From Salegentibacter agarivorans (GTDB lineage: Bacteria > Bacteroidota > Bacteroidia > Flavobacteriales > Flavobacteriaceae): a stretch of DNA of 56,000 nucleotides. A program made the translations under genes and the position numbers. The notes under the pieces were generated by a model that saw only the letters and a list, made by a program, of their open reading frames with translations, made no database searches and was not told where the DNA came from. Below, one piece after another: positions 41,880 to 49,980 of this stretch. The DNA is taken from assembly GCF_900113135.1 (NCBI RefSeq), contig NZ_FOOH01000026.1, positions 1 to 56,000 of the forward strand, given 5' to 3'. The first letter of the stretch is position 1; the number at the start of each line of letters is the position of its first letter.

Positions 41880-42551
41880 ATGAAACTGAGAAAGAATTTT
41901 GAATCTAAACTTAAAACACCGGCTTTTGTCAAAAAAACCGGGCTTATAGTTATGGCTTCCGGGCTTTTATTTGCCTGTAATGATGGTAATAAAAAAGCCG
42001 ATGATGCAGAGATAGAAATCGAACAGACCCTGGAGATAGAGGAGGATACTATGTCTAATTATGCTTATCAAACTAATGCGGTAGCAGATTATCTTACCTA
42101 TGTAGATGGAGATGATGAGTATGAAGAAATGCAGGAAGAAATTGATCCTGAAACAGCTTTGCAAAAATTTGCAGCTGCAGTTTCAGAAAGAAGTAGAGAT
42201 TTTGGAATGCAGGCCGATGAAAAGCTTGAAGTTATTGGCGATAGTCTAAGCCAACCGGCAGATGATATGAACGCACAATTGCAAACTGCCATAGCTTCCC
42301 TCGAAAAACTCCAGGAAAATGCTTATGATGAACTTTCTGAAGAAGTAGATGACTTGAAAGCTGAACTTCAGAATATTGATATGCAAGCTGATAATGCGAA
42401 AGAAAAGTTGCGTAATTTCTTCCATAAGGCTGCAGATGTAATGGAAGATATGGACGCACCAACAGATGATGGTACAATGAGGGTGAATCCGGGCGCAGTA
42501 GATGAGTCAGATTACAGTCAGGAGCCAGATACCCTTGATGTAAATCAATAG
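41880..42551 (+). CDS. acidic coiled-coil lipoprotein, unknown function
   Basis: 223 aa. An unusually long basic N-region (MKLRKNFESKLKTPAFVKKT) precedes the hydrophobic core and lipobox LLFAC (Cys33). The mature protein is strongly acidic with two stretches of predicted helix or coiled coil (LQTAIASLEKLQENAYDELS, EEVDDLKAELQNIDMQADNA, KEKLRNFFHKAADVMEDMDA). No family recognised. Followed by a strong terminator, so monocistronic. Confidence 0.65.
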   Translation: MKLRKNFESKLKTPAFVKKTGLIVMASGLLFACNDGNKKADDAEIEIEQTLEIEEDTMSNYAYQTNAVADYLTYVDGDDEYEEMQEEIDPETALQKFAAAVSERSRDFGMQADEKLEVIGDSLSQPADDMNAQLQTAIASLEKLQENAYDELSEEVDDLKAELQNIDMQADNAKEKLRNFFHKAADVMEDMDAPTDDGTMRVNPGAVDESDYSQEPDTLDVNQ

Positions 42552-42576
42552 AAAAATTTAGATTATAATATTTATA

Positions 42577-42605
42577 AGAACCGTCTAAAAAGACGGTTCT
42601 TTTTT
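42577..42605 (+). terminator. intrinsic terminator
   Basis: AGAACCGTC and GACGGTTCT pair around TAAAAA and are followed by TTTTTT. Confidence 0.93.
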
Positions 42606-42645
42606 TGTCTTTATTTTACTTATTTTTAATTGAAATTATATTTTA

Positions 42646-43380
42646 ATGAAAGATAATTTTTCTACTCAATCTTCGTCTTATGCAAGGTACAGACCTGCTT
42701 ATCCGCAGGAATTATATGAAATGTTGAAAGCAAAATTAACCGCAACTGAAACCGCCTGGGACTGCGGAACGGGAAATGGCCAGGTAGCGGGAGAATTAGC
42801 AAATCTCTTTCAAAAAGTAGAAGCTACAGATATTAGTAAGCAACAATTAGAAAATGCAGTAAAGAAGCCTAATATTCAATACTCTGTGCAACGGGCTGAA
42901 AAAACAAACTTTCCGGATAAAACTTTTGACTTTATTACTGTGGCGCAGGCCGTTCACTGGTTCAATTTTAAAACTTTTTACAACGAAGTAGAGCGGGTTT
43001 TAAAACCTAATGGAATTATTGCGATAATAGGTTATTCCTTATTTAAAAGTAATATGGAAACAGATAAGCTGATTCATAAATTTTATAAAGATATTATTGG
43101 CCCGTTTTGGGATGAAGAGAGGCGCTTTTTAGATGAAAAATATCAAACAATTCCTTTTCCTTTTCAGGAAATTGAAACACCTGCGTTTCAGCAGGAATAT
43201 CAATGGAGTTTTGATCATTTAATAGGATACTTAGAAACCTGGAGCGCTGTAAAACACTATGAAAAAGAAAAGGGTGAAAATCCTGTAAATTTGATTAAAA
43301 ATGAACTTAAAACCGCCTTTGGAAATGAAAATAAAATAGTTTTTCCTATTCTTCTAAGGCTGGGAAAATTGAATGATTAA
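42646..43380 (+). CDS. class I SAM-dependent methyltransferase
   Basis: 244 aa. The N-terminal SSSYARYRPAYPQELYEML and SAM-binding AWDCGTGNGQVAGELA (motif I) are typical of the Methyltransf_11 group that includes plant and bacterial UbiE-like or trans-aconitate-like enzymes. AQAVHWFNFKTFYNEVERVL follows, with motif II-type acid. Substrate unknown. The start has an AT-rich, Shine-Dalgarno-free leader, as usual here. Confidence 0.85.
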   Translation: MKDNFSTQSSSYARYRPAYPQELYEMLKAKLTATETAWDCGTGNGQVAGELANLFQKVEATDISKQQLENAVKKPNIQYSVQRAEKTNFPDKTFDFITVAQAVHWFNFKTFYNEVERVLKPNGIIAIIGYSLFKSNMETDKLIHKFYKDIIGPFWDEERRFLDEKYQTIPFPFQEIETPAFQQEYQWSFDHLIGYLETWSAVKHYEKEKGENPVNLIKNELKTAFGNENKIVFPILLRLGKLND

Positions 43381-43456
43381 AATTAAAAATTGAACTGGCA
43401 TAGAATATGATTATCTTCCAATCGTTATAAATAAATAAATTAGCTGATTAAAATAA

Positions 43457-44656
43457 TTGATAATGAATAAATTAGGTTTTATTTTCCTGTGTTTTACGGG
43501 TATGTTTTTTCAGAATTCATTGGCACAAAGCTTTGCCGATGACCAATCGGTAACCCAGCAGGTGCTCCAGGAGCTTAATAGAGAACGCAGTTTGTTAAGT
43601 CAGAATCTGGAATTTAGAATTAAAGAAATAGATTCAAAAATTAGCAACCTTGATGAAAGCATTCAAAACACGAATTCTTCTGCAGAAAAAGTAGAAAAAC
43701 TTCTGGAACGTGTTAAATTCCTTGAAGAACGCCAGGAAGAAATAGATAAAAATACCATTAGCGTTTACAAATATAATTACAGTTCTGCCGTGCTAAATTT
43801 AGCATCTATGGAACGCGAAATTAAGCCGCTAAATCTTTTTAATGCTTCCCGTGAATTTTATGCAACTTTAGACCAGGTGAGTAACCCAATGCATTATGAA
43901 GGTTACCAGGAGTGGTTTGGCGAGTTTAGAAAGTTTATTGAAGATGAAAAGAAAAATGATGCCAGGCTTTCTGCTTTAAGCCATATTCTAAATGTAACTG
44001 GAGATCTTGCCCAGGGCACACCATTTACCGGAATGTTTGCCGGAACCGTTTTTGACGGAATTGGAAGCTTTATAAATTCTCTTGGTTGGGGCGATAAAAA
44101 ACTGAAACAGCAAAGTACAGAAATGCTGAAACTAACCACAACTGTGGCGCAATTTACCCACGATAAGGATCTTATAGAAACCGAATGGGAATCTATTAAT
44201 AAAAACCTGGATGAATTAAAAGAGCTACAGGAAAAGGCAATGCAGGAAAATTTAGTACAAATCCTGGGAATAGATCCAACCGAGTTTGATCGTAATTTCA
44301 CAAATGAAACCGATGCAAAAAAACGTACGCAGTATATTTTAGATATTTCTAAAATTGCTGAAAATAAAATCGCTGAAGAAAAAGCTAAAAATCCTGAAAA
44401 CTGGAAACAGGATTATCACGACCAGATGATCGCGGTACAGAATTTAAAGATCCGTTTTGGAACTATTACTTTTAGAATTCTCGAAAATTTAAAGAAATAT
44501 GATTCGCTTATCAAGAAATACGAGAACGATGAATATTTAAAAACTAAAATCGCCGATCTAAAAACGAAACTTAACGTGGTGCGAAACAGTTTTGAGTCTA
44601 CTTTTAATCCGCAGGAATATATTAAAGCATCTAACGAGATGTATGTGGTAGAGTAG
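43457..44656 (+). CDS. exported coiled-coil protein, unknown function
   Basis: 399 aa (an ATG two codons later, 43463, is an equally good start). A Sec signal (LGFIFLCFTGMFFQNSLAQ) is followed by heptad-rich helices (residues 25-100: EIDSKISNLDESIQNTNSSA, EKVEKLLERVKFLEERQEEI). A central hydrophobic glycine-rich segment at about 187-212 (GTPFTGMFAGTVFDGIGSFI then NSLGWG) is flanked by more helix to the C-terminus. Helices around a hydrophobic hairpin recall alpha-helical pore-forming proteins such as the ClyA group, but no sequence match was recognised. No neighbours share its transcript. Confidence 0.6.
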   Translation: MIMNKLGFIFLCFTGMFFQNSLAQSFADDQSVTQQVLQELNRERSLLSQNLEFRIKEIDSKISNLDESIQNTNSSAEKVEKLLERVKFLEERQEEIDKNTISVYKYNYSSAVLNLASMEREIKPLNLFNASREFYATLDQVSNPMHYEGYQEWFGEFRKFIEDEKKNDARLSALSHILNVTGDLAQGTPFTGMFAGTVFDGIGSFINSLGWGDKKLKQQSTEMLKLTTTVAQFTHDKDLIETEWESINKNLDELKELQEKAMQENLVQILGIDPTEFDRNFTNETDAKKRTQYILDISKIAENKIAEEKAKNPENWKQDYHDQMIAVQNLKIRFGTITFRILENLKKYDSLIKKYENDEYLKTKIADLKTKLNVVRNSFESTFNPQEYIKASNEMYVVE

Positions 44657-44676
44657 GGGTTTTCTTCCTTATTGAT

Positions 44677-44747
44677 AAAGACTATCTCAGAATCTTAGTT
44701 CCTGAAATAAATTCAGGATGACGTTAAAGATTCTGAGATAGTCTTTT
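44677..44747. repeat. nested palindrome with an inner dispersed repeat
   Basis: A 19-base outer inverted repeat, AAGACTATCTCAGAATCTT and its complement AAGATTCTGAGATAGTCTT, encloses CCTGAAATAAATTCAGG and the ATGACGTTAA tail. The inner 28 bases match 2130-2157 exactly. It lies between convergent genes and probably also ends their transcripts (T-run at 44744-44749). Confidence 0.9.
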
Positions 44748-44755
44748 ATGTTTGT

Positions 44756-45694
44756 CTATTGTTTTAATTCAGGCAGGAGTTTTTCAATCCTATCTCTGGA
44801 ACCTTCATATTGTTCAGGTAATTTTAGGTTGCTTCCAAGTTCTTCAAGGCTTTCATCTCTTGTAAAGCCGGGATTATCGGTAGCGATTTCAAATAAAACT
44901 CCGCCCGGTTCTCTAAAATAGAGCGAATAGAAATAATCCCTATCTATTTTTTCGGTGATTTGTAAACCTTTCTGAATAATTTTTTCCCTAAAGCGCATTT
45001 GGGTTTCTTCATCTTTTACCCGAAAAGCGATATGGTGATTAGTACCACCGGCGTTAATTCCACGGTCGGCTGTTGGGTCTTCGTGAATATCAATTATAGC
45101 AGCATTTTCTACTGCACTGGTTTTGTATCTATAAAATTCACCCGATTTTTCTTCGAGTTCGTAGTCAAAAATATCTGTTAGAATACTGGCAGTAGGACCA
45201 ACATTAAATAGAGTAAGAGTTACACTATGAAAACCTTTTAAAGCCACATCGCTTTTAATTTCATCGGTTTCCCAGGCCTCACGGTTATCCTGGTGTTTAG
45301 TGACAATTAGTTTTAAATTAAGTCCGTCGGGATCTCTAAAAGGTAAATATTGTTCTCCAAACTGCTCCCTGATTTTTCCAAACTCCACTCCGTGTTTTTC
45401 AAAGTGCTCCTGCCAGAAATCGAGGCTGCCTTCGGGAACCGAATAACCTATTTCGGTAGCCATTCCCACGCCGTTTTTCCCCTGCTTAACTCGTGGCCAC
45501 GGAAAAAAAGTTAGAATGCTTCCAGGGGAGCCAACTTTATCGCCAAAGTAAAAATGATAGGTTTTAGGATCATCAAAATTCACCGTTTTCTTAACCATTC
45601 GTAATCCTAGAACTTTGGTGTAAAAATCGTAATTGCGTTGCGCATCTCCGGCAATTGCAGTAATATGGTGTAAACCAAGTATTTTATCTTCCAT
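44756..45694 (-). CDS. VOC-family ring-cleaving dioxygenase
   Basis: 312 aa from the ATG at 45694 (MEDKILGLHHITAIAGDAQR); an upstream start adds five residues. Two VOC (glyoxalase-fold) halves are recognisable: residues 7-130 (GLHHITAIA...KVLGLRMVKKTVNFDD) and about 155-290 (LKGFHSVTLTLFNVGPTASI...AGGTNHHIAFRVKDEE). The metal site should be two His and a Glu (LHHIT, HHIAF, FEIATD). The group resembles MhqO-type quinone/hydroquinone dioxygenases. Substrate unknown. Confidence 0.85.
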   Translation of the reverse strand: MEDKILGLHHITAIAGDAQRNYDFYTKVLGLRMVKKTVNFDDPKTYHFYFGDKVGSPGSILTFFPWPRVKQGKNGVGMATEIGYSVPEGSLDFWQEHFEKHGVEFGKIREQFGEQYLPFRDPDGLNLKLIVTKHQDNREAWETDEIKSDVALKGFHSVTLTLFNVGPTASILTDIFDYELEEKSGEFYRYKTSAVENAAIIDIHEDPTADRGINAGGTNHHIAFRVKDEETQMRFREKIIQKGLQITEKIDRDYFYSLYFREPGGVLFEIATDNPGFTRDESLEELGSNLKLPEQYEGSRDRIEKLLPELKQ

Positions 45695-45867
45695 AATTTT
45701 TTGTTTCAATTAAGTAAAAACCAGCCTCATCCTAGGTTAAATTATTGGTAAAAAATAACCTATAACTGAAATTCAGGAATTTCAGCTGAAACAGGAGCTA
45801 AAAATTTAAGTTCAATAGCTCTATAAAATTAAAGAATTTATTGGGATTAAAATCCAGTTAGGAAGAT

Positions 45868-46191
45868 CTAAAGGTGTTTATGCAGACGCTTTACAATATC
45901 GTAAGTATTAGAATCAGAATAAGTTCCAAAAGCATTTACCAAAACGCCTTTTATTTTATGATTGTGAGAAGAAATGGCGTAAACAATCATTTCATCGCCT
46001 GGATCTGTGATCCCTTCAAAACGGTAGATTTCATCAATTTCAAAATCTTCAGGAGAAAGTTCAAGGGAGCGCTGTGGAGCAACAATTTTATCCTTTTCCG
46101 GCTCTAATTTAAAGTCGGTGGTATAACCTCGAGCAGCAAGACCATTCATTGCCTGGCTTACAGTATCGTAATCGTGTCTTTCTACCAACAT
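45868..46191 (-). CDS. small conserved protein, often mislabelled PRPP synthetase
   Basis: 107 aa, soluble, starting MLVERHDYDTVSQAMNGLAA and ending DIVKRLHKHL. It has GDEMIVYAISSHNHKIKGVL and AFGTYSDSNT segments. Small proteins like it carry the name phosphoribosylpyrophosphate synthetase in some Bacteroidota annotations, but no PRPP-binding or Walker motif is visible, so that name is not supported. Function unknown; it diverges from pyrR. Confidence 0.7.
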   Translation of the reverse strand: MLVERHDYDTVSQAMNGLAARGYTTDFKLEPEKDKIVAPQRSLELSPEDFEIDEIYRFEGITDPGDEMIVYAISSHNHKIKGVLVNAFGTYSDSNTYDIVKRLHKHL

Positions 46192-46362
46192 AATTTCATC
46201 TATTTAATACTATAAAATTACTTAATTTTAATCTATAAAACTATTGAAAATCAGAGTTTTATTTAATATATAAAAACTTCAGTGTATGTTTAAATACTAA
46301 TTTTAACCTTCAATTGAATAAAAGAATATCTAGTTTAAGTCCTTTAGTAAAAAGATTTAAAA

Positions 46363-46408
46363 CTGAAGTCTATTCAACTTCAGAAAAAAATAAAAAAGCT
46401 TACTTTTG
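46363..46408 (+). promoter_or_regulatory. pyrR promoter with inverted repeat
   Basis: TACTTTTG (46401-46408) is the -7 box, only about 31 bases before the pyrR start. Just upstream lies the inverted repeat CTGAAGT (46363-46369) / ACTTCAG (46377-46383), overlapping the -33 position, where a repressor could bind. The -33 box itself is poor. The rest of 46192-46362 is plain AT-rich sequence. Confidence 0.55.
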
Positions 46409-46439
46409 TGACAGAACTTCTATTTTTTGCAACTAAACT

Positions 46440-46979
46440 ATGGGCCAAAGAACATTACTGAATGCTGTTGAAATAAATATTATTTTACACCGTCTTGCCT
46501 GCCAGTTAGTTGAAAATCACACCGATTTTAAAAATACCGTAATTATAGGAATCCAACCGCGAGGTGTTTTTCTTGCTGAAAGAATTATAAAAATTCTGGA
46601 AGAGGAATACCAGATTGAAGATTTAAAATACGGTCACCTGGATATCACTTTTTATCGAGACGATTTTAGAAGAAGTGACAAACCGCTTGAAGCGAATAAA
46701 ACTAAAATTGATTTTATTGTTGAAGATAAAAAAGTGGTTTTTATAGATGATGTTCTTTACACCGGCCGCAGCATTAGGGCTGCACTAACTGCCGTACAAT
46801 CTTTTGGCAGGCCTGCAGAAATTGAATTATTAAGTTTTATAGATAGGCGTTTTAGCCGTCATTTACCCATTCAGCCAGATTATAACGGGCGACAGGTAGA
46901 TGCTATAAATGAAGAAAAAGTAATAGTGAACTGGAAAGAAAACGATGGTGAAGACGTGGTTTATCTGGTTTCTAAATAA
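46440..46979 (+). CDS. pyrR: PyrR: pyrimidine regulator / uracil phosphoribosyltransferase
   Basis: 179 aa, normal for PyrR. The PRPP-binding motif VVFIDDVLYTGRSIRAAL (about residues 99-116) and IGIQPRGVFLAERI are present, as is SFIDRRFSRHLPIQPDYNGR. PyrR converts uracil and PRPP to UMP and, in Firmicutes, binds pyr mRNA leaders. Here the leader is too short for such attenuators. It lies 8 bases before pyrB. Confidence 0.96.
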   Translation: MGQRTLLNAVEINIILHRLACQLVENHTDFKNTVIIGIQPRGVFLAERIIKILEEEYQIEDLKYGHLDITFYRDDFRRSDKPLEANKTKIDFIVEDKKVVFIDDVLYTGRSIRAALTAVQSFGRPAEIELLSFIDRRFSRHLPIQPDYNGRQVDAINEEKVIVNWKENDGEDVVYLVSK

Positions 46980-46987
46980 TTAAAAAT

Positions 46988-47917
46988 ATGAGCGAATTAA
47001 GTGTAAACCACTTACTGGGAATTAAATATCTAACCAAAGAAGATATTGAGCTTATTTTTAAAACCGCCAATCATTTTAAAGAAGTGATTAACCGGCCCAT
47101 TAAAAAAGTCCCTTCGCTTAGAGATATTACCATTGCCAACCTGTTTTTTGAAAATTCTACCAGAACCCGACTTTCTTTTGAACTTGCAGAGAAACGCTTA
47201 AGTGCCGATGTTGTAAATTTTTCTGCAGCATCTTCTTCAGTAAAAAAGGGAGAAACCCTTATAGATACCGTAAACAATATTTTATCTATGAAAGTAGATA
47301 TGGTAGTGATGCGGCACCCCAATCCCGGGGCAGGAATTTTTCTTTCCCGCCACGTAAAAGCCAGTATTATTAATGCCGGAGACGGTGCACACGAGCATCC
47401 TACCCAGGCGCTTTTAGACAGCTACTCTATTAAAGAGCGTCTTGGTGAAGTTAAAGGTAAAAAAGTGGTGATTGTGGGTGATATTCTGCATAGTAGGGTA
47501 GCGCTTTCAAATATTTTTGCACTTAAACTTCAGGGAGCCGAAGTTAAGGTTTGTGGGCCTAAAACTTTATTGCCAAAACATATTGAATCTTTGGGTGTGG
47601 GCGTAGAGACCGATCTTAGAAAGGCCCTGGAATGGTGTGATGTGGCAAATATGCTTAGAGTTCAGAATGAGCGAATGGATATTAGTTATTTTCCCAGTAC
47701 CAGGGAATACGCACAGCAATTTCAATTAAATAAGAAAATGCTGGAAAGCCTGGATAAAGAAATAGTAATAATGCACCCGGGACCCATTAATCGCGGCGTG
47801 GAAATTACCAGCGATGTTGCCGATGCAGAAAATGCGATTATTTTAGACCAGGTACAAAATGGAGTAGCCGTTAGAATGGCAGTGATTTATTTATTAGCTT
47901 CAAAGATAAACCACTAA
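46988..47917 (+). CDS. pyrB: aspartate carbamoyltransferase catalytic subunit
   Basis: 309 aa. The carbamoyl-phosphate motif FFENSTRTRLSFELAEKRLS and HPTQALLDSYSIKE are conserved, with the C-terminal aspartate-binding MHPGPINRGVEI. It makes carbamoyl aspartate, the committed step of pyrimidine synthesis. No pyrI regulatory gene follows; control must come from PyrR or transcription. Confidence 0.97.
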   Translation: MSELSVNHLLGIKYLTKEDIELIFKTANHFKEVINRPIKKVPSLRDITIANLFFENSTRTRLSFELAEKRLSADVVNFSAASSSVKKGETLIDTVNNILSMKVDMVVMRHPNPGAGIFLSRHVKASIINAGDGAHEHPTQALLDSYSIKERLGEVKGKKVVIVGDILHSRVALSNIFALKLQGAEVKVCGPKTLLPKHIESLGVGVETDLRKALEWCDVANMLRVQNERMDISYFPSTREYAQQFQLNKKMLESLDKEIVIMHPGPINRGVEITSDVADAENAIILDQVQNGVAVRMAVIYLLASKINH

Positions 47918-47959
47918 AAGGCTTTAATTCCTTAACTTTAAATTTCAAAGAACCACGCT

Positions 47960-48292
47960 ATGAAGATTTCAGAAAAAGAGAATTATATTTTAATAGAACC
48001 TTTAGAAGCTCCGGTTGTAGATTTTGTTTCGTTACTTACACAAAGACACACCGAGTTTGAAAATAATAATGTGGCTGTAAATTTGCTTGCTTATCACCAA
48101 ATTCAAAAAGAAGAAGTGATGGGATTTTTAGAAATTGCCACTACGCATCAAATGAATAATAAATCTTTTGTTTTAATAAGTAATGCAGTTACTATAGATG
48201 AACTGCCTGAAGAAATTGTGGTAGTGCCCTCTTTACGGGAAGCTGAAGATCTTATTCAAATGGACGAAATTCAAAGGGATTTAGGGGTTTAA
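47960..48292 (+). CDS. small protein paired with RNase Z
   Basis: 110 aa. Acidic, with an alternating alpha/beta pattern (ILIEPLEAPVVDFVSLLTQR, VNLLAYHQIQKEEVMGFLEI, NKSFVLISNAVTIDELPEEI, VVPSLREAEDLIQMDEIQRD LGV split at end) like a STAS-type fold. Its gene precedes rnz by 10 bases, an arrangement that recurs in flavobacteria. Function unknown; some databases misname it ribonuclease Z. It may be a binding partner (inference). Confidence 0.75.
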   Translation: MKISEKENYILIEPLEAPVVDFVSLLTQRHTEFENNNVAVNLLAYHQIQKEEVMGFLEIATTHQMNNKSFVLISNAVTIDELPEEIVVVPSLREAEDLIQMDEIQRDLGV

Positions 48293-48302
48293 TTTTTACT
48301 GC

Positions 48303-49211
48303 ATGAAGCTCAATATTCTTGGCTGTTACGCTGCTACTCCCCGTAGTTTCACTAATCCCACTTCCCAGGTGTTGGAAATTAAAAACGAATTGTTTTTAAT
48401 TGATTGTGGCGAAGGGACGCAGGTACAACTAAGGCGCAATAAAATTAAATTTTCCAGGATAAAACACGTCTTTATTTCCCATCTTCACGGGGATCATTGT
48501 TACGGGCTTGTTGGGCTTATTTCTACCTTTAGATTATTGAACCGGGAAACTGAATTACACGTTTACGGGCCTAAAGGAATAAAGGAAATTATAACAATAC
48601 AGCTTAAACTTTCTAATTCCTGGACTAATTACCCGCTTTATTTCCATGAATTGAGTAGCAAGGAACCCCAGCTTATTTTTGAAAATGAAAAGCTAAGCGT
48701 AGAAACTATTCCTTTAATTCATAGAATTTATACTAATGGTTTTCTATTTAAAGAAAAACCCGGGGACCGGAAATTGCTTATCAATAAAGCGGTTGAATAT
48801 AATATTGATGTTTCTCTCTATAAAAGCTTAAAGAAAGGAAAAGATGTAACTTCTGAATCTGGTGAATTGGTTCGTAATCATTTGGTAACCGCCCCACCTG
48901 AACCTACAAAAAGTTACGCCTATTGTAGTGATACCGCCTTTAATCAGAAAATGATTCCGCAGATAAGCGGTGCGACGGTTTTATATCACGAATCTACTTT
49001 TCTTGAAGATAAAGCAGAACTGGCTTTTCCCACCAAGCATAGCACGGCCAAAGAAGCTGCACAAATTGCTAAAGAAGCAGGGGTGCAAAAACTAATTCTT
49101 GGCCATTATTCTACCCGATATTCTAATATCAATTTATTTAGAGAAGAAGCTGCAGGTATTTTTCCTGAAGTTGAACTTGCCGATGATGGGAAGGTTTTTG
49201 TCTTTGAATAA
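48303..49211 (+). CDS. rnz: ribonuclease Z
   Basis: 302 aa, the short-form length. The metallo-beta-lactamase zinc motif SHLHGDHCYGLVGL (HxHxDH) and later His residues (LGHYSTRYSN, YHESTF...HSTAKEAA) complete the site. It trims 3' ends of tRNA precursors lacking CCA. It follows the 110-aa gene closely, and both probably belong to the pyrR-pyrB transcript. Confidence 0.95.
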   Translation: MKLNILGCYAATPRSFTNPTSQVLEIKNELFLIDCGEGTQVQLRRNKIKFSRIKHVFISHLHGDHCYGLVGLISTFRLLNRETELHVYGPKGIKEIITIQLKLSNSWTNYPLYFHELSSKEPQLIFENEKLSVETIPLIHRIYTNGFLFKEKPGDRKLLINKAVEYNIDVSLYKSLKKGKDVTSESGELVRNHLVTAPPEPTKSYAYCSDTAFNQKMIPQISGATVLYHESTFLEDKAELAFPTKHSTAKEAAQIAKEAGVQKLILGHYSTRYSNINLFREEAAGIFPEVELADDGKVFVFE

Positions 49212-49391
49212 CACTTTTCCTTACATTTTCCTACATTTTAAATTTTCTGAATTCCTAATAAGTTCATTTTTAGTAGGATAAAACTTGCTATTTATGTTAA
49301 AATTCAGATAAAATCGATGAACTGCATTTTAACATATGTTTTTAGTCGATAAAAAGTGTACTTTTAACTTCCCAGTCTAACTTACTGAACT

Positions 49392-49898
49392 ATGAGAAAA
49401 AGTACCTTTAGGTTTGCAATACTTCTTTTGCTCTCTATATCAACGATTTCCTGCGCAAAGGAAAGCATCGAAGATGAAGTGAATTCCTACAATCATACCG
49501 CAGAAGAAATTGTTAATTTTAATTATTCTGAAATAGAAAGTAGTATTCTTGAATTAGTTAATGCACACCGTAAAAGCCTGGAACTAGAACCTCTTAAACC
49601 AATTGCTGAAGTTTCTTTAGAAGCCGAATCTCATAATTATTATATGCTTGAAGTTGGAAAGGTAAGTCACGATAATTTTGGTGCACGTTACGAAAATCTG
49701 GTGGAGGCTGTTGGAGCAAAATCTGTAAGTGAAAATGTTGGATTTGGCTACCGTACTGCAGAAGCAGTGGTAAATGCCTGGTTAAATAGTGATGGCCACA
49801 AGAAGAATATTGAAGGAAACCATTCTCACTTTGGAGTATCTGTGGTAGATGATGCAGAAGGCCGCAATTATTTCACCAATATCTTTATAAGAAAGTAA
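49392..49898 (+). CDS. CAP/SCP-domain lipoprotein
   Basis: 168 aa. Lipobox STISC (Cys21), then a CAP domain with VNAHRKSLELEPLKPIAEVS, KVSHDNFGARYENL, SENVGFGYRTAEAVVNAWLN and SDGHKKNIEGNHSHFGV, which contain the His and Glu residues of the CAP cavity. Such proteins bind lipids or cell-wall ligands outside the cell. Own terminator follows. The 180-base region before the gene is AT-rich with no clear promoter. Confidence 0.9.
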   Translation: MRKSTFRFAILLLLSISTISCAKESIEDEVNSYNHTAEEIVNFNYSEIESSILELVNAHRKSLELEPLKPIAEVSLEAESHNYYMLEVGKVSHDNFGARYENLVEAVGAKSVSENVGFGYRTAEAVVNAWLNSDGHKKNIEGNHSHFGVSVVDDAEGRNYFTNIFIRK

Positions 49899-49925
49899 TA
49901 TTTGTTTTTCATAGATTGATTAAGG

Positions 49926-49959
49926 AAAAAAGGTTCAGCGTTTTGCTGAACCTTTTTTA
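49926..49959 (+). terminator. intrinsic terminator
   Basis: AAAAAAGGTTCAGC and GCTGAACCTTTTTT pair around GTTTT, a strong hairpin with T-run, between convergent genes and so usable from either side. Confidence 0.93.
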
Positions 49960-49980
49960 ATTTTATTTACTTCAAAAAAA

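Noticed and set aside
45868-46191. Naming the 107-aa protein as PRPP synthetase because it lies near pyrR
   Set aside because: The protein is far too short and has no PRPP-binding motif.
46192-46362. Possible pyrimidine-responsive leader or riboswitch upstream of pyrR
   Set aside because: It lies upstream of the -7 box, so would not be transcribed with pyrR, and no known riboswitch motif was seen.
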